Assembly (NCBI GenBank): GCA_046706685.1 | Contig: JBJKPE010000052.1 | Location: forward strand, 1 to 64,000 | DNA from: JARRRD01 sp046706685 | Lineage (GTDB): Bacteria; Nitrospirota; Thermodesulfovibrionia; Thermodesulfovibrionales; UBA6898 | Length of the DNA stretch: 64,000 nt | Direction of reading: 5' to 3' | Shown: positions 7,908-15,573 of the stretch, in pieces | Numbering within the stretch: position 1 is the first letter of the stretch | Layout: each line of letters opens with the position of its first letter | Notes under the pieces: model-generated | Told to the model about the DNA's origin: nothing | Databases searched by the model: none | The model's input: only the letters and a program-made list of their open reading frames with translations | Program-made: the position numbers and the translations under genes

Positions 7908-8542
7908 AAATAAGAAAAATCGGAATCGTCGGATCGGGCAATATAGGGGGGACTCTTGGAATTCTGCTTGGAAAGGCAGGACTCGATATTTGCTATAGCT
8001 CAAGACATCCTGAAACACTGAAATCCCTTGTCAAAAACACCGGGCCTAAAGCCCGGGCCGGGAACGTTGCCGAGGCAATCGCTTTTGGAGATGTGATCAT
8101 TTTGTCCATGCCGATGAAGGCTTTCACGGAGCTGAGCGCTGAAACGAAAGACGCCCTGAAGGGGAAGATCGTTATTGATACGTCGAATCCTTATCCGGAA
8201 AGAGATGGGGTGATCGCAGAAGAGGCAAGAAGTGAACCTGGTGGAACCGGCAGTTTCGTGTCTCGTCTCCTGCCTGGTGCAAGAGTAGTAAGGGCATTCA
8301 ATACAGTCTATTTTGAAGACCTCGGAAAGACGACAAACAAAGACGGTGAAAAAATCGGAATTCCGATAGCCGGTGACGATCAGGAGGGACTGGAAGCTGC
8401 CGTCGAGCTTGTCGAGCGTGCGGGTCTTGATCCTGTGGTGGTGGGAGGCCTGAGCAGATCAAAAATGTTCGACGTCGGGACAGTCGTTTATGCGACGAGT
8501 GCCTCGGCAAGAGAAATCAAACAAAAATTGAACTTAGGATAG
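7904..8542 (+). CDS. F420-dependent NADP reductase-like NAD(P)-binding protein
   Basis: A 212-residue Rossmann protein of the NADPH-F420 reductase/pyrroline-carboxylate reductase-like family. The dinucleotide-binding motif GIVGSGNIGGTLG is at residues 7-19, a basic SSRHPE follows strand 2 (suggesting NADP preference), and downstream motifs VIILSMPMKA, VIDTSNPYP and VVRAFNTVYFEDL match the family. Whether F420 is really the cofactor cannot be read from sequence, and many bacterial members use other substrates. The start overlaps the stop of the truncated VOC gene (ATGA). Confidence 0.8.
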   Translation: MKIRKIGIVGSGNIGGTLGILLGKAGLDICYSSRHPETLKSLVKNTGPKARAGNVAEAIAFGDVIILSMPMKAFTELSAETKDALKGKIVIDTSNPYPERDGVIAEEARSEPGGTGSFVSRLLPGARVVRAFNTVYFEDLGKTTNKDGEKIGIPIAGDDQEGLEAAVELVERAGLDPVVVGGLSRSKMFDVGTVVYATSASAREIKQKLNLG

Positions 8543-8615
8543 AGAAGCGGAAGAGGGCCGGTAACGTAACCGGGCATGGACCGCGCTGCGCAGATGCCGG
8601 GAGCCGTGGAGAGGC

Positions 8616-8645
8616 GGCCCCGGCGGCTCTTGGCCGTCCGGGGCC
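8616..8645. terminator. GC-rich hairpin between convergent genes
   Basis: GGCCCCGG (8616-8623) and CCGGGGCC (8638-8645) pair perfectly, and CGGC/GCCG continues the stem inside. It lies between the reductase-like gene and the convergent stress-protein gene. No U-tract follows, so termination is inferred from strength and position. Confidence 0.5.
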
Positions 8646-8670
8646 GGATGATTTATATATTTAGTGCAGG

Positions 8671-9528
8671 TTATCTGACGGCAAGTATTGGGCAGGAGGC
8701 GTTCATGATGACTCTTTCCGTCGTGCTTCCCATGATAGCCTTGTTGACCCCGGTCCATCCGTAGGTCCCCATCACTATAAGATCGCTCTTCAGTCTGTCG
8801 GCCGCTTTCGCGATCTGTTCGGCGGCCGTACCTTCCTGGATCTCGGTCTTGATCTGGACGCCCTCGTCCGATGCGATCTTCTTTGCCGCGTCTACGACAT
8901 TGTCCGCTTCCCGCATGAGGCTTTTCTTGATCGAATCGGTCCGGAAGAACCCTAACATCTCCTCATAACGGGGAATTACATAAAGGACCGTTATATCACT
9001 GCGGCCTGCCTTGGACAGTTGACAGGCCTTCTTCAACGCGTTCTTGCTGTGATCTGAGCCGTCGAAAGCGAGAAGGATGGAAGAATAGACCCCCGTGCAT
9101 TCAGTGCACGGTTTTTTTACCACAAGCACGTCGCATGGAGAGTGGACAATCACCGAGGAGGTGACGCTGCCCATGAAAAGCCTTTTCAGTCCCCTTCTGC
9201 CGTAAGTCCCCATTGCGATGAGGTCGGCCTTCTTCTCCCTGGCGATATTGGTTATGATGTCGGGCGGTTCGCCTTCGCAGACGAGCACGTCGGCCTCGAT
9301 TCCAAATTCGGAGACGACCATCTCCTTTGTCTGATAGCAGACGTTCTTCCCGAATTCGAGCCGTTTGGCCAGCTGTTCCGGGGCGTGGCCGAAGTCCTCT
9401 TCGTCGAAGTATACTGCATGCACCAGAAGGAATTTGCCTCCGTGCATCTTTACCCAATTGGAGACCTCGATGACAGCGGCCCTGCTGTATTCAGTATTGT
9501 CGAAACCTATCACTATGTTTTCATACAT
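8671..9528 (-). CDS. Tandem universal stress protein (two UspA domains)
   Basis: A 285-residue protein with two Usp domains (about 1-140 and 147-285). Both carry the ATP-binding pattern GxxG...GS: MGTYGRRGLKRLFMGS in domain 1 and MGTYGWTGVNKAIMGS in domain 2. An ATP-binding stress role is typical for such tandem Usps. A short CTECT link joins the halves. It is the last gene of a leftward run (Usp, TSUP, TIGR02186, Usp) and starts 2 bases after the preceding stop. A G-rich ribosome-binding site precedes ATG 9528. Confidence 0.92.
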   Translation of the reverse strand: MYENIVIGFDNTEYSRAAVIEVSNWVKMHGGKFLLVHAVYFDEEDFGHAPEQLAKRLEFGKNVCYQTKEMVVSEFGIEADVLVCEGEPPDIITNIAREKKADLIAMGTYGRRGLKRLFMGSVTSSVIVHSPCDVLVVKKPCTECTGVYSSILLAFDGSDHSKNALKKACQLSKAGRSDITVLYVIPRYEEMLGFFRTDSIKKSLMREADNVVDAAKKIASDEGVQIKTEIQEGTAAEQIAKAADRLKSDLIVMGTYGWTGVNKAIMGSTTERVIMNASCPILAVR

Positions 9529-9530
9529 GA

Positions 9531-10322
9531 TCAGTGTCCCCCCCCGCCTTTTCTGAATATAAGACCTACACCGAAGCCGGCGCCAAGTGCGGCGAGTACG
9601 GATATGAACCCGTAAAAGGCGCCGTTGTTCTTGGCCATTCCGGCCAGACTTTTGACGATGCCGACCTGCTGTACCACCACTTTAGCCTGGGCCTGTTCAA
9701 CGACTTTCTTGTCCTTTACCGCGTAAACGGTTACGAGGTAATCACCCGGTGCGGCCTGATAGGGCCAGTCCATCTTGATATAGTAGTTCTGCTTGCCGTC
9801 CTTTTCTGTCAGGGAGATCTTTCCTGCAGCCACCGAATAGACCTTGGAGGCTTCCTTGTATTTCAGGAATTCACTGAACCATATTTCCTTCTCGGCAGGG
9901 CTTTTCAGGGGCGTGATTTCGCTTTTTTCGGCCAGCGCTTTATAGCCCAGGCCGTACTTGAGCTGCTCCTCCGGCGGCAGCATATCATCGATCTTCTTCG
10001 TGCTCTCAAGGAAGTAGACTGACGGCACATGCTCGAATTTCAAGGTCCCGACATTCATCCAAAGCACCCCGACCCTGCCTTTCTGTCGCAGGCTGTGATG
10101 GCCGCCTTCGGATGTTATTTTTATGACCAGGTCCGTGCCCGGGTCTGATACTCCCCGTATACTTACCGAACTGCCGTGGTAGAGAAAATCCACGTTGATG
10201 TGGTCGTGGTTCCCTGCCGTTGTCAACTGCGCGGACAGTTCCCCCCGGGATATTGACAAGAGGCCGCCGCTGATGACAACGGCCATGAGCGCCACCTGCA
10301 AGGCATAGCGGAATCTGTTCAT
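9531..10322 (-). CDS. TIGR02186 (Alph_Pro_TM) family membrane-anchored protein
   Basis: A 263-residue protein with a signal peptide or N-terminal anchor (residues 6-27), a periplasmic domain of about 200 residues, and a C-terminal transmembrane helix (GAFYGFISVLAALGAGFGVGLIF) ending in a basic Gly/His tail. Sequence style and position next to a TSUP exporter match the TIGR02186 family, which is commonly encoded beside sulfite-exporter-like permeases. Its role is unknown; an accessory subunit of the exporter is a reasonable inference. ATG 10322 sits 1 base before the TSUP stop, with GGAGGACA inside the TSUP gene. Confidence 0.75.
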   Translation of the reverse strand: MNRFRYALQVALMAVVISGGLLSISRGELSAQLTTAGNHDHINVDFLYHGSSVSIRGVSDPGTDLVIKITSEGGHHSLRQKGRVGVLWMNVGTLKFEHVPSVYFLESTKKIDDMLPPEEQLKYGLGYKALAEKSEITPLKSPAEKEIWFSEFLKYKEASKVYSVAAGKISLTEKDGKQNYYIKMDWPYQAAPGDYLVTVYAVKDKKVVEQAQAKVVVQQVGIVKSLAGMAKNNGAFYGFISVLAALGAGFGVGLIFRKGGGGH

Positions 10323-10323
10323 A

Positions 10324-11241
10324 TTAGTGTCCTCCCGCCTGGCCGAGGAGTAAAGACGGCGTGATTGTGAGATCGAAGACCATTTTTACGGTAACAACGA
10401 GCACGATGCCCGCCAGGATTATCTTCAACTGATCGCCCTTGAGCTTTCTGCCGAAGACGGTGCCGATCTGGGCACCGACAGTCGAGCCGATGAGGAGAAG
10501 CACGGCGAGTATGAAATCCACTGTGTGGTTGGTGTATGCCTGAAGGAAAGTCACTTCTATGCAATTGAATAGTATCTGGAAGAGACTTGTGCCGACTACG
10601 ACATGCATGGGCATCCTGAGGATATAGACCATTACCGGTACCATGAGAAAACCTCCGCCGACTCCCATGACGGCGGCCAATATTCCGACAAAGCCGCCGA
10701 ATACTATCGGGACGAGGGCCGAATGCGTCACGCCCGACTTCTCGAAACGGGTCTGGAAGGGAAGGGAGTTCAGAAACTTTCCGAAGGCCGATTCCTTTTT
10801 CGGTTTCACATCCTCCGTCTTCTTTTTCTTCATGCTCTGAAGGCTCTCAATGAACATGTAGCCGCCGACGGTTCCGAGCATGAGGACGTAGGTTATCTTG
10901 ATGACGAAGTCGGCGTTTCCCATCGCCCTCAGAATCTTGATCCCCTGGACCCCCACGAGGCCGCCGACAAAGCCGCCGGCCAGAAGAAGGAGCCCCATTT
11001 TGAAATCCACGTTTCCTATCTTCCAGTGGGCATATGTGCCCGACGTGGAAGCCGCCACTATCTGGTTCGAGTCGGTAGCAGCCGCTACGGTCGAAGGGAT
11101 ACCGAACATGATCAAAAGCGGAGTGAGAAGAAAACCCCCTCCCACTCCGAACAAGCCTGAGAGAAGCCCTACCGCCAACCCCAGTCCTACCGGAATCAAA
11201 ATGTTCATACTGGTTAATGCTACAGGTAAATAAAGATACAT
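10324..11241 (-). CDS. TSUP family anion exporter (TauE/SafE-like)
   Basis: A 305-residue integral membrane protein with 8-9 hydrophobic segments. It carries the duplicated TSUP signature of glycine-rich loops, GLLSGLFGVGGGFLLTPLL in the first half and GILAAVMGVGGGFLMVPVM in the second. The family exports sulfite, sulfoacetate and related organosulfur anions. The exact substrate here is unknown. ATG 11241 is preceded by GGAGGG at good spacing. It lies between a single Usp gene and the TIGR02186 partner in a leftward operon driven by a sigma54 promoter. Confidence 0.9.
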   Translation of the reverse strand: MYLYLPVALTSMNILIPVGLGLAVGLLSGLFGVGGGFLLTPLLIMFGIPSTVAAATDSNQIVAASTSGTYAHWKIGNVDFKMGLLLLAGGFVGGLVGVQGIKILRAMGNADFVIKITYVLMLGTVGGYMFIESLQSMKKKKTEDVKPKKESAFGKFLNSLPFQTRFEKSGVTHSALVPIVFGGFVGILAAVMGVGGGFLMVPVMVYILRMPMHVVVGTSLFQILFNCIEVTFLQAYTNHTVDFILAVLLLIGSTVGAQIGTVFGRKLKGDQLKIILAGIVLVVTVKMVFDLTITPSLLLGQAGGH

Positions 11242-11269
11242 CCAGCCCTCCTCTTTCTCCTTTTTATAT

Positions 11270-11761
11270 TCAGGCAGTGCCTGCCTGTTTGGCCATTGTA
11301 ACGATCGGCCTTGATGCTGTTTTGACCAGCTTGTTAAGTGTCTTTGAGGTAATGTCAGCGTCGTTGGTGATGCCCGGACTCAGCAATACCACGTCGATCC
11401 TGGTATTCTGCCGGAGGATATTTCTTATGGCCGTAACTGCGTCCGCTGCGGCCGTGCTGATATCCACGGAAACACCTGCTTCTCTGCATTTTTCTTTTAT
11501 GAGGGAAAGCTTATTTTCGAAACTCTTCCGCGATTTGCTGTAATCCTCCCTGATCTGTTCTCCTGCCGTCTTCTGCTTTTTCGATTCGTCCGGGATTTCT
11601 CCTTTCGTCATATCTTCAAAGTTTTCGATCACCGCTCCTTTATAGACCATCAATATCCGGATGCTGTCTCCCATTGCCTTGGTGAGGTCAACGGCATAGG
11701 AGAGCCCTTCATCGAAATTATCGTCGTTGTAAGTTACGAATAAAAGCTCTTTTCCCTTCAC
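11270..11761 (-). CDS. UspA-like single-domain stress protein
   Basis: About 164 residues. The N-terminal KELLFVTYNDDNFDEGLSYAVDL matches the Usp opening, and IDVVLLSPGI ... SRPIVTMAKQ matches the end. The ATP-loop GxxGxxxxxxxxxGS is not conserved, so this is a non-ATP-binding Usp type. The start is a GTG at 11761 with GGGGGAAGGA upstream; the frame is open further, but those residues are not Usp-like. It is the first gene after the sigma54 promoter and 28 bases before the TSUP gene, so it leads the operon. Confidence 0.75.
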   Translation of the reverse strand: MKGKELLFVTYNDDNFDEGLSYAVDLTKAMGDSIRILMVYKGAVIENFEDMTKGEIPDESKKQKTAGEQIREDYSKSRKSFENKLSLIKEKCREAGVSVDISTAAADAVTAIRNILRQNTRIDVVLLSPGITNDADITSKTLNKLVKTASRPIVTMAKQAGTA

Positions 11762-11994
11762 CCTTAATCCTTCCCCCGGATCTGCCGCGCATCGCCATAT
11801 TGAATATATTTCGGTTCGACAAAGAGGGGGGCAGTTCTCCCGGTTATCAATAGGGGGCTCCAGTCTGCTGACTGCACCAGTCTCAATCCTTGATTCAGGA
11901 CGTCCCCCGCTCCGTTTAAGGCGCCAAGAATATTTCTGCCGCATATCATATCTTCATTTCCTTGCCGTTGCGATTTTAGACACACCATAGAAAA

Positions 11995-12009
11995 GCAAGG
12001 AGGATGCCA
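11995..12009 (-). promoter_or_regulatory. Sigma54 (RpoN) promoter, -24/-12 element
   Basis: Read leftward the element is TGGCAT-CCTCC-TTGC, followed by TTTTC. The consensus is TGGCAC-N5-TTGC(A/T): the GG and GC dinucleotides have the required 10-base separation, and only the sixth base differs. It points at the Usp/TSUP operon, and an NtrC-type activator gene lies just upstream. Confidence 0.8.
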
Positions 12010-12061
12010 GAACGTAACAGACTGATTTATAAGGGAAAAGATTGTAAATATAGGCGATATA

Positions 12062-12080
12062 CTGTTTCAGAAATAAACAG
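12062..12080. promoter_or_regulatory. Candidate enhancer site, proximal
   Basis: CTGTTT-CAGAAAT-AAACAG is an inverted repeat about 80-95 bases upstream of the expected start of the sigma54 promoter, a normal distance for an NtrC-type activator site. Its left half TGTTTCA is identical to the half-site of the stronger palindrome at 12216-12232. Confidence 0.45.
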
Positions 12081-12215
12081 CATTGAACAGTTCAAGTTAC
12101 TCGCTTCGGCGCTGATGCCCCGCGCAAGTTGCTTCAGCTCTCAAATGTCCCCTCTTTATGAGAATGAAACAGCTTTTGGGGAAAGGCCTTTTTGGCGGTC
12201 GGCGGTATCTCTTAT

Positions 12216-12232
12216 TGTTTCAGTTTGAAACA
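12216..12232. promoter_or_regulatory. Candidate enhancer site, perfect palindrome
   Basis: TGTTTCA-GTT-TGAAACA is a perfect 7-3-7 dyad about 235 bases upstream of the expected sigma54 start. It resembles the TG...CA palindromes bound by Fis-type helix-turn-helix domains of NtrC-family activators. Binding is inferred. Confidence 0.5.
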
Positions 12233-12338
12233 TTTCGGGTAGGAATAGATTCTCCCACAAAAAGGAGGTTCTTTATCCGAGGCAATCAGATCCCTGAATT
12301 TCATGGAGCCGCCCCGTCATAGGATTGTGACCGGTATT

Positions 12339-13670
12339 TCATTGTTCCTTGAGAATTCTCCAGAGGCTTGTTCTCGATATGCCCAGGAGCTCTGCCGCCT
12401 TGCTCTTGTTGCCGCCGAACATATCGACGACCTTTTGGGCGTATTTCTTGTTGACCTCATCCAGTGTCTTAATCGGGCCGGGTTCTATTGTCTCAATATG
12501 AAAAATCGTGAGGCTTTCGGGAAGGCTTTCCGGATTGATAAGCGTGTCCTTCTCCAGTATAATCGCCCTCTCGATGATATTTTCGAGTTCGCGTACGTTT
12601 CCGGGAAAACTGTAGTGAAGGAGTATATCTTTAGCCTGTCCGGTAAAGCCGGTTATTTTCTTGTTCGTCTTGGGCAGGTGCTTCTGCAGAAGATAGATAC
12701 TCAGAGGTTCTATGTCATCTTTCCGGTCCCGCAAAGGGGGGATAAATATCTCCATCACATTGAGTCTGTAATAGAGGTCCTCTCTCAGCCTGCCTTCGGC
12801 GAGTATATTTCCCACGTGCTGGTTCGTAGCCGCGATAAACCTCACATCGACCTTTATGGGTCTTGTTCCCCCGACTCGGAAAAATTCCCTTTCCTCAATA
12901 GCCTTGAGAAGCTTGGCCTGCAGATTAGGCGACATCTCTGCGATTTCGTCAAGGAAAAGCGTACCGGTGTCAGCTATTTCCAGAAGCCCCTGTTTTGTCC
13001 GCATCGCCCCGGTGAAAGCGCCTTTTTCGTGTCCGAAAAGTTCGCTTGCGAGAAGTTCCTCCGTCAGGGTGGCGCAGTTGATCGAAAGGAAAGGCATGTC
13101 CTGCCTTCTGCTCGTGAAATGAATAATCTTGGCCAGAAGACTTTTGCCGACTCCGCTTTCTCCGGTTAAAAGCACACTGCAGTCGGAGTCCCTGATACTT
13201 TCGATGATGTTCAGTATCTTTTGCATACTCTTGCTCTTCACTACAACGGAGACATTTCTGTCCCTGTCCAGGTAGGCCCGCAGCGCCGCGTTTTCCTTCT
13301 TCAAGACCTTCTTTTCGCGGATATTCCGGACCTTGAGGATAAGCTCGTCAAGATCGAAGGGTTTTGTAATATATTCGTAGGCCCCTTTCTTCATTGCCTC
13401 AACCGCGGAGCCGATGCTGCCGAATCCCGTGATCACCAGTACTTCGATTTCAGGGTTCTTTTCTTTGGCCTTGTCCAGCAGTTCTATGCCGTTTATCTCG
13501 GGCATTTTTATATCCGTTACAAGTACGTCGAAATGGTCGCGGGAGATCTTCTCCAGGGCTTCCCGGCCGTTCTTCGCTCCTACAACGTCGTACCCTTCCT
13601 TCGTCAGGGTGTTAACAAGGTGTTTCAGAGTTATTTCCTCGTCCTCTGCAATGAGCACCTTAAGACTCAT
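12339..13670 (-). CDS. NtrC-family sigma54-dependent response regulator
   Basis: A 443-residue protein with three domains. The receiver (1-120) has phospho-acceptor Asp53 in LVTDIKMPE and Lys103 in ITKPFD. The AAA+ domain (about 140-380) has Walker A GESGVGKS at 170-177, the sigma54-contact loop GAFTGA at 217-222 and Walker B GTLFLDEI. A Fis-type helix-turn-helix closes the protein (NKSKAAELLGISRTSLWRIL). Phosphorylated hexamers should open sigma54 promoters. It overlaps the histidine-kinase gene by 11 bases. The sigma54 promoter just downstream (11995-12009) is the natural target, so the pair probably controls the Usp/TSUP operon. Confidence 0.95.
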   Translation of the reverse strand: MSLKVLIAEDEEITLKHLVNTLTKEGYDVVGAKNGREALEKISRDHFDVLVTDIKMPEINGIELLDKAKEKNPEIEVLVITGFGSIGSAVEAMKKGAYEYITKPFDLDELILKVRNIREKKVLKKENAALRAYLDRDRNVSVVVKSKSMQKILNIIESIRDSDCSVLLTGESGVGKSLLAKIIHFTSRRQDMPFLSINCATLTEELLASELFGHEKGAFTGAMRTKQGLLEIADTGTLFLDEIAEMSPNLQAKLLKAIEEREFFRVGGTRPIKVDVRFIAATNQHVGNILAEGRLREDLYYRLNVMEIFIPPLRDRKDDIEPLSIYLLQKHLPKTNKKITGFTGQAKDILLHYSFPGNVRELENIIERAIILEKDTLINPESLPESLTIFHIETIEPGPIKTLDEVNKKYAQKVVDMFGGNKSKAAELLGISRTSLWRILKEQ

Positions 13671-15231
13671 GTATGATCTCCCCGGGAGGCAGGGTAATGT
13701 TGAAAGAGGTCCCTTGTCCCTCCCTGCTTTCGACTTTGATGGAGCCCCCGTGCCTGGTTACTATGTTGAATACGATCGCAAGGCCGAGGCCGGTGCCTTT
13801 GTCTTTTGTAGTATAGAACGGCTCGAATACCTTTTCCACGGCCTCCGGAGACATCCCCCTGCCGTTGTCTGAAACCGTTATGCCGACTTCTCCCTCCCGC
13901 TCGCGCACGGTGACTTTGAGTTTGCCCCGTCCCGGCATGGCATCGATTGCGTTGCTGAAAAGATTAATGAAAACTCTCTCCAGCTGTTCAGGGTCGGCGT
14001 TGACGACCACGCCTGCAGGATCGTCGAGGCTGAATTCCATTTCTCCCGTCTCTGCAGTGACCGCGGCAAGTTTATAGGCCCTCATGAGGAGATCGTCGAG
14101 CTCTATTTCCTCGCGTTGCGGTTCTCTCCCCCGCGCGAATTCGAGCAGGTCTCCTACGATCCTTTTTACTCGTATAGTCTGGCCCACAATATCTTCTACA
14201 ATCTCCTTTACCTGGGGAGAGCGTGCGTTCCCGGCCTCTTTTTCGAGTATCTGGGCCGATATGTAGATATTATTGAGAGGGTTGTTCAATTCGTGGGCGA
14301 CCCCTGAGGCAAGGGTCCCGATGGAGGCGAGTTTTCTGCTGCGGAGCAATTCTTCGTTTTTCTTCTTCTGCAGTTCCTCTTCCCGCAACAGGAGGTCACG
14401 CTCCATCGCATTGAAAGCGGTGATCAGTACGCCCACTTCGTCGTGCTTTTCAGGGACCGTGAGAGAAGCGAAGTTGCCCTGCCCCGTCTTCCTGACGGCC
14501 TCAGTCAATATCCTGAGCCTGTTTACCACGCTGTGGCTTATAAGAAAGAGAGTGACGAGTCCGACAACGAAGAAGAGGGGGAGAAGCACCAGGGTAGCTG
14601 TCTGCAGTACAGCTATGGCGTGTTCCAGCTTTTCCCTTGCGGACGTGTCCAGTTCCTTTGAAATGTCGAGGATCTCCTCTCCGTTCTTCCGGAGCTCAAT
14701 TATGTCTCGGTTGATTTCGTGGAGATGCATTATGATCCCGGCGTCGGCAGGAACGGAGAACAATTTTTCGAGCAGCCGGGCGTTAACCATGGGCCGCTCA
14801 AGAAAGGTCGATTCGATGAGAGGGGAAAAAAGCGCCTGCCGGGGGTGGGAACGCTTGAGGTCATTGAATTCCCTGTGGAACTCCGCCGCATAATTTTCGA
14901 TCCTGTCAAGCCGTCCTTCGTATTCTCCTATGATAGCCTTTAATTTTTGCAATTCGCCCCGGCTGTCGACAGGACTCCCCTCCCGGATGACGCCCGCGAG
15001 ATCCTTTAGATAGACGCGCACACTCCGGATCTCTTTCTCCTCCTGGTAGAGAAAATAGTTTTTTTCATGCCTCCTGAATTGGAGCGATTTGCTCCTCACC
15101 GTGTCTGAAAGTTCCATGTAGCGGACTACCTTTCTTATTTCTATGAAATTCACATATGAGGCGAAGGCCAGGATGACGATGATAACAGAACTTATGAGGA
15201 AGCTGAGGATAATATTTTTCTTAAGAGACAT
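13660..15231 (-). CDS. Membrane sensor histidine kinase (NtrB/AtoS-like)
   Basis: A 523-residue sensor kinase. Transmembrane helices lie near residues 8-28 and 211-232, and a largely helical periplasmic domain of about 180 residues separates them. A HAMP linker follows (233-285), then a short coiled coil. The HisKA box has His313 in GVAHELNNPLNN, and the HATPase domain has the N box NLFSNAIDAM, G1 DNGRGM, F box FEPFYTTK and G2 GTGLGLAIV. Its partner is the overlapping NtrC-type regulator. The signal is unknown; the TSUP exporter in the presumed regulon hints at a sulfur-oxyanion or envelope stress. Confidence 0.93.
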   Translation of the reverse strand: MSLKKNIILSFLISSVIIVILAFASYVNFIEIRKVVRYMELSDTVRSKSLQFRRHEKNYFLYQEEKEIRSVRVYLKDLAGVIREGSPVDSRGELQKLKAIIGEYEGRLDRIENYAAEFHREFNDLKRSHPRQALFSPLIESTFLERPMVNARLLEKLFSVPADAGIIMHLHEINRDIIELRKNGEEILDISKELDTSAREKLEHAIAVLQTATLVLLPLFFVVGLVTLFLISHSVVNRLRILTEAVRKTGQGNFASLTVPEKHDEVGVLITAFNAMERDLLLREEELQKKKNEELLRSRKLASIGTLASGVAHELNNPLNNIYISAQILEKEAGNARSPQVKEIVEDIVGQTIRVKRIVGDLLEFARGREPQREEIELDDLLMRAYKLAAVTAETGEMEFSLDDPAGVVVNADPEQLERVFINLFSNAIDAMPGRGKLKVTVREREGEVGITVSDNGRGMSPEAVEKVFEPFYTTKDKGTGLGLAIVFNIVTRHGGSIKVESREGQGTSFNITLPPGEIIHES

Positions 15232-15573
15232 AGGCTTATATTATCGCCTATGGAGGAGAAAAAGGGGAGGGGAAATGCCCGTCCGCGGAAGACAGGGTCT
15301 TAGCGGTTTTAGGCGGAAGACCTTTCAGATTCGGGATCCCGTTTTTTTTGCCCCGTTCAGGGGGAAAATAGGGACTCTCCGGTTTTTAAAAGCAGGGGCT
15401 GTTTATGGTATATTTAACAATGACTTCTTTATTGGTCCTGCCGCCGAGACAGTGGAGAACATACTGATTTTGGTGTCTTTTCCAACGGCCTGCTCTTTTG
15501 TCCCGGCAGACGCTTTGTCGGGGAGATGAACCTTCCCGGGTACGGAATGTCCGCGATCCCCTGAAATTCAGTT
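15232..15573. promoter_or_regulatory. Divergent intergenic region, histidine kinase / glnD
   Basis: About 340 bases between divergent starts, so both promoters should lie here. An AT-rich patch with TATATT occurs near 15410. I see no sigma54 element, no clear operator and no small gene with a ribosome-binding site. Confidence 0.4.

Larger units (their letters stand above)
11762..12338 (-). promoter_or_regulatory. Regulatory region between the NtrC-type gene and the Usp/TSUP operon
   Basis: A 577-base stretch without a gene I can support. It holds a sigma54 promoter (11995-12009) and several dyads: CTGTTT/AAACAG (12062-12080), TTGAAC-A-GTTCAA (12083-12095) and TGTTTCA-GTT-TGAAACA (12216-12232). 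Together these look like an enhancer-dependent promoter with activator sites. The 5' leader of the Usp message would be about 220 bases. Confidence 0.65.

Noticed and set aside
12004..12228. Rightward frame of 74 codons between the NtrC-type gene and the Usp gene
   Set aside because: It overlaps the sigma54 promoter and enhancer-like dyads, and its sequence looks random.
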